Shown here one piece after another: positions 53,203-59,253 of a stretch of DNA of 59,253 bases. Location: IMG/VR virus record IMGVR_UViG_3300034103_000920, positions 1 to 59,253 of that record. One strand, 5' to 3'. This DNA comes from a virus. The notes beneath the pieces were generated by a model that worked only from the letters and a program-made list of their open reading frames with translations, searched no databases and was not told the origin of the DNA. The number at the start of each line of letters is the position of its first letter. Positions within the stretch are counted from its first letter, which is position 1. The position numbers were made by a program, and so were the translations under genes.

Positions 53203-55005
53203 TTGGCAGAATTATTCGGCTTCGAACTCAGAAAAAAACGTCCAGACATAGAGTTACCATCATTTGCTCCTCCAAAGGACTCAGATGATGGTGCAGTAGT
53301 CGTATCAGCAGGTGGTGCTTTTGGCACTTATGTTGATCTCGATGGCACTGTTAGATCTGAAGCAGAGTTAGTAACAAAATATCGTGAGATGTCATTACAA
53401 CCAGAATGTGATGCCGCTGTTGACGAAATTGTTAATGAATCTATTTCAATTGACGAAGAACATATTGTTCAAATTAATCTTGAGCAGTTAAATGTTAATG
53501 AAAATATTAAAAAGATTATTCGTGACGAATTTCAATATTGTCTAAACCTTTTAGGGTTTAACAAATATGCTTATGAAATTTATAGACGCTGGTATATTGA
53601 TGGTCGTTTATATTATCATGTTATTATTGATGATAAAAATCCAGCAGCAGGTATCAAAGAAGTAAGATACGTTGATCCACGTAAGATTCGTAAAGTCCGT
53701 GAGGTCCAAAAGAAAAAGATTCAAGCCAATAATCCAGGCGATGCAGTTGTAACTAAGACAGTTAATGAATATTTCATTTTCAATGACAAAGGTTTCAACT
53801 TCGGAAATAAAGCAGTTGGTCCATCAACAACAGGACTAAAAATTGCTAAGGATTCTATTTTACACGTTGTGTCTGGTCTTACTGACAATCAAGGCACAAT
53901 GGTTTTATCTTATCTACATAAAGCAATCAAGCCGCTTAATCAGTTAAGAACATTGGAAGACGCTCTAGTTATTTACCGTCTTGCTCGTGCACCAGAACGT
54001 CGTATTTGGTATATTGACGTTGGTAATCTTCCTAAGATGAAGGCAGAGCAGTATGTTCGTGACATTATGGTTAAGCATAAGAACCGTCTAATTTACGACG
54101 CACAGACTGGTGATATTCGTGACGATCGTAAGTTCATGACGATGCTTGAAGACTATTGGCTACCACGCCGTGAAGGTGGTAGAGGTACGGAGGTTACTAC
54201 CCTACCAGGTGGCCAGACACTGGGACAGATGGACGACGTCCTATACTTCCAAAAGAAGTTTTTACAGGCGCTTAATGTTCCGGTGTCAAGACTTAATTCA
54301 GATGCTCTATTCTCAGTTGGTAGAGCAACAGAAATTACAAGAGACGAACTAAAGTTTAATCGTTTCTGTATTCGTTTAAGAGGAAGGTTCTCAAATCTAT
54401 TCCTTGAAATGTTAAAGAAGCAGCTAATCCTCAAGGGTGTTACAACTATTGATGATTGGAATGCAATAGTTGACGACATTCGTTTTGACTTTGCTAAGGA
54501 TAATTACTTTACAGAACTAAAAGATGCTGAAATTCTTGAAGGTAGAATTACTCAAGCAAGAAATATTCAGGATATGCTTGGTAAGTATTACAGCCATGAA
54601 TGGGTTCGTAAAAATGTCCTTCATCAATCAGATGATGATATCGAAAAGAATGATAAGCAAATTGTCAATGAAACCAAATTAGCAGATCAAGGCGAATATA
54701 GATGGGTTAATCCAGCTATATTACAAAACGAACAAATGCTTCAGCAACAACAAATGGCAGATCAACAGCAACAAGATCAAATGTTGCAGCCGGGAGTTGA
54801 AGGTTCTATGGGTCAAGACCCAGAATTAACTCAAAAAATGCAAGAAGTCAGAAACGCTGAAGTTATAGTTGATCAAATGAAAAAGATGCCAAAGGCTAAT
54901 AGAACTATGGCAGACGAAGCAAAATATAAAGCAGCTGTTCAAATTCTAGCAAAGAACCCAGATTTAGTTCAAAGAGGTTCTGTTAGAAACGCACAACAGC
55001 AATAG
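53203..55005 (+). CDS. gp20: Portal vertex protein gp20
   Basis: The 600-aa protein (T4 524 aa) shows all gp20 blocks: AELVTKYREMSLQPECDAAV-DEIVNES, YRRWYIDGRLYYHVIIDDKN, then KEVRYVDPRKIRKVREV, HKAIKPLNQLRTLEDALVIY, RLARAPERRIWYIDVGNLPK and MLEDYWLPRREGGRGTEVTT followed by LPGGQTLGQMDDVLYFQKK. It forms the dodecameric entry ring for DNA. The start is TTG at 53203, with TGGAG 7 nt upstream; no suitable ATG precedes the conserved region. The C-terminal 70 residues are Gln-rich and less conserved. Confidence 0.95.
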   Translation: MAELFGFELRKKRPDIELPSFAPPKDSDDGAVVVSAGGAFGTYVDLDGTVRSEAELVTKYREMSLQPECDAAVDEIVNESISIDEEHIVQINLEQLNVNENIKKIIRDEFQYCLNLLGFNKYAYEIYRRWYIDGRLYYHVIIDDKNPAAGIKEVRYVDPRKIRKVREVQKKKIQANNPGDAVVTKTVNEYFIFNDKGFNFGNKAVGPSTTGLKIAKDSILHVVSGLTDNQGTMVLSYLHKAIKPLNQLRTLEDALVIYRLARAPERRIWYIDVGNLPKMKAEQYVRDIMVKHKNRLIYDAQTGDIRDDRKFMTMLEDYWLPRREGGRGTEVTTLPGGQTLGQMDDVLYFQKKFLQALNVPVSRLNSDALFSVGRATEITRDELKFNRFCIRLRGRFSNLFLEMLKKQLILKGVTTIDDWNAIVDDIRFDFAKDNYFTELKDAEILEGRITQARNIQDMLGKYYSHEWVRKNVLHQSDDDIEKNDKQIVNETKLADQGEYRWVNPAILQNEQMLQQQQMADQQQQDQMLQPGVEGSMGQDPELTQKMQEVRNAEVIVDQMKKMPKANRTMADEAKYKAAVQILAKNPDLVQRGSVRNAQQQ

Positions 55006-55021
55006 TAGAGGATGAACACAA

Positions 55022-55267
55022 ATGACTGAAGCTAATAAATATGGTTTGGATGATTTAGTTATTTCTGCAATAGAGCAGAGACCAACAGATTTCGAAGCAG
55101 CATTTAATGATTTGATTGTTGATCGTATTTCTAATGCAATAGAAAATAAGAAAATTGAATTTGCTCAACAGATGTATGGATACGAACCAGAAGCAGATTA
55201 TGAAGAAGATGCTGAAGATCAAGACATAGATAACTCAGAGGAAGAGGATTATGGCGAAGAAACTTAG
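55022..55267 (+). CDS. gp67: Prohead core protein gp67-like
   Basis: The 81-aa protein has the size (T4 gp67 80 aa), position and make-up of T4 gp67: a helical first half (DDLVISAIEQRPTDFEAAFN, LIVDRISNAIENKKIEFAQQ) and a strongly acidic second half (YEEDAEDQDIDNSEEEDYGE). It is an internal prohead scaffold component cut up by the protease. It overlaps the next gene by 17 nt. Assignment relies on position and composition. Confidence 0.8.
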   Translation: MTEANKYGLDDLVISAIEQRPTDFEAAFNDLIVDRISNAIENKKIEFAQQMYGYEPEADYEEDAEDQDIDNSEEEDYGEET

Positions 55268-56111
55268 AGATATTACTGGCAAAGGTCAGTTCGCCGGAGT
55301 AAGCAAAACTTCAGTTGCTCCGCCAGACATTGATGATAAAAACCTATATCAGTGGAACGCCAAAGACGGTGTTGCTTTTGTAAAGAAGCATGACGTTGAA
55401 ACTCATGATTATCCATATGATGCAGAAGCTGCCTTCAAGGGTAAAAAGGGTGGCGGTAGCAAGACTACAAAGTATAAGTTTCAGAAAGACGATGTTTATG
55501 AAGCTGCATGTAATCGCACTAATGAAGGTGTGATGTGCGAAGTTCATGGTGAGTCTGCTTGTCCAACTGGTTCAGATCAAGAGCCAAGATATAAGGGCAA
55601 GAAAATGTTAACTGACAAAAAACATGTTTCAGAAGGACGTATTGAAGACGATGCTCAGAGAAAAGCAGCAAAAAAGCTTTCTGATATTGCTAAGTCGTCA
55701 AACGTTCCAGTGACTAAATTAAAGCCAGGTAAGAAACAGTATAATCAGTTAAAGAGCACTGGTGCTATGTTTGGTGGTGCACGTAAATTTGCTGCTGGTT
55801 TATCAAAGCGTGAGATTGAAGGCGGCGAACATGGTTCATCAGTTGGCAGAGCAAAAGTTACTGGCAAGAAAATGGCAGAAGAAACTGAAGTAGTTAATGA
55901 AGTAGCTCCACCAAATCCAAAGATTGAAAAGTGGATTAAGTCAAACAAAGAACGTTTCGTAAAAGAATATGGTAAAGAAAAAGGCATGCAGGTTCTTTAT
56001 GCTAAGGCATGGAAAATGCACGGACAGTCTGAGTCAGGCGCCGCTACTAATACTGAATATACTGGTGGCACTTTAGGTTCAACTGGTAGACTTGATGTGG
56101 GGACTCTATAA
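55251..56111 (+). CDS. Prohead core-region protein (position of gp68)
   Basis: The 286-aa protein lies where T4 has gp68 (141 aa), but no clear similarity to it is seen. It is basic and Lys-rich in the first 200 residues. There is a Cys cluster (C87, C96, C104 with H99: ACNRTNEGVMCEVHGESACP) that could bind metal. The C-terminus has KIEKWIKSNKERFVKEYGKE with KGMQVLYAKAWKMHG, a helical motif seen in several T4-like marine phage proteins, and ends in a Gly/Thr-rich tail. It may be a core protein with extra domains. ATG overlaps gp67 by 17 nt. Confidence 0.6.
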   Translation: MAKKLRDITGKGQFAGVSKTSVAPPDIDDKNLYQWNAKDGVAFVKKHDVETHDYPYDAEAAFKGKKGGGSKTTKYKFQKDDVYEAACNRTNEGVMCEVHGESACPTGSDQEPRYKGKKMLTDKKHVSEGRIEDDAQRKAAKKLSDIAKSSNVPVTKLKPGKKQYNQLKSTGAMFGGARKFAAGLSKREIEGGEHGSSVGRAKVTGKKMAEETEVVNEVAPPNPKIEKWIKSNKERFVKEYGKEKGMQVLYAKAWKMHGQSESGAATNTEYTGGTLGSTGRLDVGTL

Positions 56112-56353
56112 TGTTTATTAAATTAAAAGGCGCAGAAGTATCAATTGCATCGGCCAATAATGTTGCAGGAGCTACAACTATTCGTATTGTTAATACTGGC
56201 GCTGCCGCTGTTCTTAATTTAGCTTATGCTAATGGTGTGGTTTATGCGAACACTACAGTATCAAATACTGAGTCAATTGTTATTCCAAAAGGACCAACAG
56301 ATACAGTAACAGGAGCAAATATGAAAGCCGCTCCAGTAGAATACAGAGGATAA
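56111..56353 (+). CDS. Small beta-rich protein of unknown function
   Basis: The 80-aa protein begins FIKLKGAEVSIASANNVAGA and TTIRIVNTGAAAVLNLAY, then ANTTVSNTESIVIPKGPTDT and a tail VEYRG. The pattern is a small beta-sandwich with alternating hydrophobics and no motifs. Its start overlaps the previous stop by one base, and gp21 follows 3 nt later, so it is expressed with the prohead genes. I do not recognise a family. It could be a minor head or decoration protein. Confidence 0.5.
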   Translation: MFIKLKGAEVSIASANNVAGATTIRIVNTGAAAVLNLAYANGVVYANTTVSNTESIVIPKGPTDTVTGANMKAAPVEYRG

Positions 56354-56356
56354 CAG

Positions 56357-57028
56357 ATGAAACTCATCGCCGAATTAAACGAAGAAACTCAATATATTAC
56401 CGAAAGAACTGAAGACGGTAAAAGGCAACATTATATCATTGGCCGTTTTATGACTGCTGAAGAAAAGAACAAAAACGGTAGAATGTATAAAAAAGACATT
56501 CTAGAAAATGAAGTAGCAAGATACATTCGTGAAGTAGTTAATGCTAAAAGAGCATTCGGCGAACTAAATCATCCATCAGGACCAACTATTAATCTTGACC
56601 GTGTATCACATATCATCACTGAATTAAAGTGGGATGGTAATTTTGTTAACGGTAAAGCAAAGATTACTTCAACACCTATGGGCGAAATTGCTAGAGGTCT
56701 CCTAGAATCAGGCGGTCAGCTTGGTGTTTCTACACGTGGTATGGGTTCTTTGAAAGAATCAAATGGTGTTATGGTTGTTCAACCAGATTTCAAACTTTCA
56801 ACAGTTGATATTGTTTCCGACCCAAGCGGACCTGGATGTTTCGTAAACGGTATTATGGAAAACGTTGAGTGGATTTACGATCCAGTCAAGGGTTCATGGC
56901 ATGAAGAAAGACTTCATGAAATAAAGAAAAATGTCCATTCTTTAAGTAAGTCAAAACTTGAAGAACAGAGATTAAACATATTTGAGAACTATCTAACTTC
57001 TCTAATAGTAAAAAACAAAAAATTATAA
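56357..57028 (+). CDS. gp21: Prohead protease gp21
   Basis: The 223-aa protein (T4 212 aa) has the gp21 (peptidase S77) pattern: KNKNGRMYKKDILENEV, GELNHPSGPTINLDRVSHII (candidate catalytic H72), TPMGEIARGLLESGGQLGVS-TRGMGS with candidate Ser125, and LSTVDIVSDPSGPGCFVNGI with D151. It removes scaffold and cleaves the capsid precursor during head maturation. The C-terminal 40 residues are helical and charged. The gp22 promoter octamer overlaps its stop codon. Confidence 0.94.
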   Translation: MKLIAELNEETQYITERTEDGKRQHYIIGRFMTAEEKNKNGRMYKKDILENEVARYIREVVNAKRAFGELNHPSGPTINLDRVSHIITELKWDGNFVNGKAKITSTPMGEIARGLLESGGQLGVSTRGMGSLKESNGVMVVQPDFKLSTVDIVSDPSGPGCFVNGIMENVEWIYDPVKGSWHEERLHEIKKNVHSLSKSKLEEQRLNIFENYLTSLIVKNKKL

Positions 57029-57031
57029 ATA
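57024..57031 (+). promoter_or_regulatory. Late promoter (exact TATAAATA) for the scaffold gene
   Basis: The octamer is exact and overlaps the gp21 stop codon (57026-57028), ending 33 nt before the gp22 ATG at 57064. TAGGAGA is the ribosome site. Confidence 0.8.
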
Positions 57032-57063
57032 ATTCTAAATTTCTTTAATAGGAGACTATTTAA

Positions 57064-58224
57064 ATGGCTAATAACGAAGAATTCGATCTTGAAGCTCTAA
57101 ATGCTCTTGAGGAAGCCAAGGTAAAGGGCAAGAAGAAGCATCACAAGGAAGAAGAGGAAGAGGAAGAAGATAAAGAATATGAATCTTCTTGCAAGAAGAT
57201 GGAAGAGGAATCAGTTGATGAGGAAACTCTTGCTGCTTCATCACTTCATCCAGCTGCACGTCCTTCAGACCCAATGCCAAAACTAAAGGCAATGACTTCA
57301 GTAATGAACGTTATGGCTGGTATGGGCAAGTCAGAACTTATCGACTTCTTCAATCAGGTCCAGGCTCAGTTCGGCCCAGGTAAGGATTGGGGTGTTGGTG
57401 ACAAGTCAGCACATAATCAGTCAACTATTGATATGAAGCCTTCACATGCTACTGGTGGTAATGTTGGTCCAAAGACTGCATATCCAATGCCAAAGCTTAA
57501 TGTAAAGGAAGACATTGAAGAAATGTTCAATGGTCAGGATCTCTCAGAAGAATTTAAAGACAACGTTGCTACACTATTTGAAGCAGCAGTTTCAGCAAGA
57601 GTTATTGCTGAGCAGACACGTCTAGAAGAAGAATATGAAACAAAGCTACAGGAAGAAGTTTCTTCAATTGCCGAAGAAATGACATCAAAGCTTGACACAT
57701 ATCTTGATTATGTTGTTGAGAATTGGATGAAAGAAAACGAAGTAGCTATCGAATCAACCCTACGCAATGAACTCGCTGAAGAGTTTATTGAAGGATTGAA
57801 GAACCTATTCGCTGAGCACTACATCAGTGTTCCAGAGGAGAAGGTTGATGTTCTAGAAGCAATGGCTGAAAAGGTTGAAGCTCTAGAATCAAGACTTGAC
57901 GAAACAATTTCAGAAAACGTTGAGCTAAAGAACTATTTTGTTGAAGGTCAGAGACTTGAAATCGTTTCTGAACTTGCTTCTGATCTTGCATTGACACAGC
58001 AGGATAAGTTCTCTGCTCTAGTTGAAGGAATTGAATTCGACGGTGATCTTGACGTTTATGCTAAGAAGCTAATGATCGTTAAAGAAAACTATTTCAGAAA
58101 TGAAGCAACTTCGAGTTCTTCAATTGAAGAAGAAACATTTGAAGGAGAAATCAGTGAAACTAGAAACATCGACCCAAGTGTTGGTCGTTATCTAGCCGCT
58201 ATCTCCAGAACAGTTAAAAAGTAA
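57064..58224 (+). CDS. gp22: Prohead core scaffold protein gp22
   Basis: The 386-aa protein (T4 269 aa) lies between protease and capsid and has the composition of gp22: acidic, helical, coiled coil from about 165 to 345 (ALEAMAEKVEALESRLDETI and neighbours). The N-terminus has charged runs (KKKHHKEEEEEEEDKEYES) and a middle PMPKLKAMTSVMNVMAGMGK. A repeat of the PMPKLK phrase occurs (AYPMPKLNVKED). It forms the prohead core that shapes the shell and is degraded by gp21. Codon use is AAG/CGT-rich, like gp32 and gp23. Confidence 0.9.
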   Translation: MANNEEFDLEALNALEEAKVKGKKKHHKEEEEEEEDKEYESSCKKMEEESVDEETLAASSLHPAARPSDPMPKLKAMTSVMNVMAGMGKSELIDFFNQVQAQFGPGKDWGVGDKSAHNQSTIDMKPSHATGGNVGPKTAYPMPKLNVKEDIEEMFNGQDLSEEFKDNVATLFEAAVSARVIAEQTRLEEEYETKLQEEVSSIAEEMTSKLDTYLDYVVENWMKENEVAIESTLRNELAEEFIEGLKNLFAEHYISVPEEKVDVLEAMAEKVEALESRLDETISENVELKNYFVEGQRLEIVSELASDLALTQQDKFSALVEGIEFDGDLDVYAKKLMIVKENYFRNEATSSSSIEEETFEGEISETRNIDPSVGRYLAAISRTVKK

Positions 58225-58229
58225 TATAT

Positions 58230-58237
58230 TATAAATA
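58230..58237 (+). promoter_or_regulatory. Late promoter (exact TATAAATA) for the major capsid gene
   Basis: The octamer is exact, ending 36 nt before the ATG at 58273, with AGAAAGGA as ribosome site. In T4 the gene 23 promoter is one of the strongest late promoters. Confidence 0.85.
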
Positions 58238-58272
58238 AAATAAAGTGTATTTTCTAAGAAAGGAAAACCTAA

Positions 58273-59253
58273 ATGTATCTAGCTGAGGAAATTCAAAATA
58301 AGTGGGCACCAGTCCTAGACCATGACGCTCTTGGCGCCATTAAGGACCAGCACCGCCGTTCAGTAACAGCAGTTATGCTTGAGAACACTGAGAAGGCTCT
58401 AGCTGAGTCTGCTGCTCATGGTTCTTATCAGACTCTAACTGAGACTGATTCACTAGTTCCAGCTAACCTAATGGGCGCTTCAAGCTCAACTCAGGGTACT
58501 GGTGGTATCGATACTTTCGATCCAGTTCTTATTTCTCTAGTTCGTCGTGCAATGCCAAATCTAATGGCATACGACATCTGCGGCGTTCAGCCAATGACTG
58601 GCCCAACTGGCCTCATCTTCGCAATGCGTTCACGTTATGCTAACACAACTAGCTATAACAACGCTGGCGCAGAAACATTCTATAACGAAGTTAACACTCA
58701 GTTCTCTTCTGTTACTTCAGGTGCTAACACCTTCGGTCAGAAGCATGTTGGAACTATTCCAGGTGCAACTAACACTTCACCACTAACAGCAGTTAACACC
58801 TATAACACTGGTGCTGCTATGGGTACATTCCAGGCTGAAGCTCTTGGAACCGACTCAAACACTGCTTTCCCACAGATGGCATTCTCAATTGAGAAGGTTA
58901 CTGTTACAGCTAACACTCGTGCTCTAAAGGCAGAGTATACTATGGAACTAGCCCAGGATCTTAAGGCTATCCATGGTCTAGACGCTGAAACAGAACTAGC
59001 TAACATTCTATCAGCTGAAATCCTAGCCGAAATCAACCGTGAAGTTGTTCGTACTATCAACATCACTGCTGAAGCTGGCGCTCAGGAAAACACAACTACA
59101 GCTGGTGTCTTCGATCTTGATACTGACTCAAACGGTCGTTGGTCAGTTGAAAAGTTCAAGGGTCTAATGTTCCAGCTAGAGCGTGAAGCTAACCAGATCG
59201 CCAAGCAGACTCGTCGTGGTAAGGGTAACATCGTTATCTGTTCTTCAGACGTT
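58273..59253 (+). CDS. gp23: Major capsid protein gp23 (3' partial)
   Basis: The frame runs from ATG 58273 to the window end, 327 codons with no stop. The sequence MYLAEEIQNKWAPVLDHDAL, DTFDPVLISLVRRAMPNLMA, YDICGVQPMTGPTGLIFAMR and SRYANTTSYN followed by MAFSIEKVTVTANTRALKAE and YTMELAQDLKAIHGLDAETE are strong gp23 blocks. The product forms the shell and is trimmed at its N-terminus by gp21. The T4 cut lies after residue 65; here LAE-S near residue 45 or LTE-T near 57 are possible sites. Lysine is nearly all AAG, as expected for the most abundant protein. Confidence 0.96.
   Translation, partial: MYLAEEIQNKWAPVLDHDALGAIKDQHRRSVTAVMLENTEKALAESAAHGSYQTLTETDSLVPANLMGASSSTQGTGGIDTFDPVLISLVRRAMPNLMAYDICGVQPMTGPTGLIFAMRSRYANTTSYNNAGAETFYNEVNTQFSSVTSGANTFGQKHVGTIPGATNTSPLTAVNTYNTGAAMGTFQAEALGTDSNTAFPQMAFSIEKVTVTANTRALKAEYTMELAQDLKAIHGLDAETELANILSAEILAEINREVVRTINITAEAGAQENTTTAGVFDLDTDSNGRWSVEKFKGLMFQLEREANQIAKQTRRGKGNIVICSSDV

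Noticed and set aside
58800-59066. 88-aa antisense ORF in the capsid gene
   Set aside because: The sense strand is clear gp23 sequence; the antisense frame has no ribosome site or family similarity.

Overview
The window is a stretch of the virion-morphogenesis region of a T4-superfamily contractile-tailed (myovirus) phage. The evidence is the T4 gene order and family signatures: single-stranded DNA-binding protein gp32, head completion gp4, baseplate wedge genes 53-25-6-7-8, neck genes 13-14-15, terminase 16-17, sheath/tube/portal 18-19-20, prohead genes 67-21-22, and the start of major capsid gene 23. Promoter-like octamers matching the T4 late consensus TATAAATA lie 27-55 nt before many of the genes. 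The DNA is AT-rich. Protein sizes and fibre architecture resemble the cyanophage/alphaproteobacterial-phage side of the superfamily more than T4 itself (sheath 865 aa, DUF4815-like giant protein, Asn/Ser/Thr/Gly-rich fibres). The host cannot be read from this window.

Layout. (1) 1-669: 3' end of gp32 and a strong hairpin terminator. (2) 670-5403, minus strand: gp4, an unrecognised 191-aa protein, a small tail-tube-fold protein, a gp26-type chaperone-like protein, a 59-aa ORF joined to it by a probable -1 frameshift, and a 699-aa tape-measure/hub-like protein with lysozyme and M15-like peptidase domains. (3) 5457-26292, plus strand: baseplate genes (gp48/54-type tube cap, gp53, hub, a split gp5 spike, PAAR tip, gp25, gp6, gp7, gp8, a 2086-aa DUF4815-type protein). 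(4) 26294-45447: a long fibre/adhesin region with 57-aa tandem repeats, an S74 self-cleaving chaperone fibre, three stand-alone receptor-binding-like paralogues and a DUF4376-like protein. A GIY-YIG homing endonuclease is inserted in it, behind a hairpin that covers its ribosome binding site. (5) 45467-59253: neck, terminase, sheath, tube, portal, scaffold, protease and capsid, in T4 order.

Almost all genes are packed head to tail with overlaps of 1-20 nt or short gaps; no gap exceeds 100 nt and no tRNA or CRISPR was recognised. The genes cooperate in building one virion: prohead (20, 67, 21, 22, 23), DNA packaging (16, 17), neck joining (4, 13, 14, 15), tail (18, 19, tape-measure-like protein, chaperones), baseplate and fibres.

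The most notable observations are a T-TTT-TTT slippery heptamer that would fuse the gp26-like protein to a 59-aa tail like lambda G/GT chaperones, a hairpin/late-promoter arrangement on the homing endonuclease, the three-way splitting of gp5 functions, and extensive segment sharing among the fibre genes.
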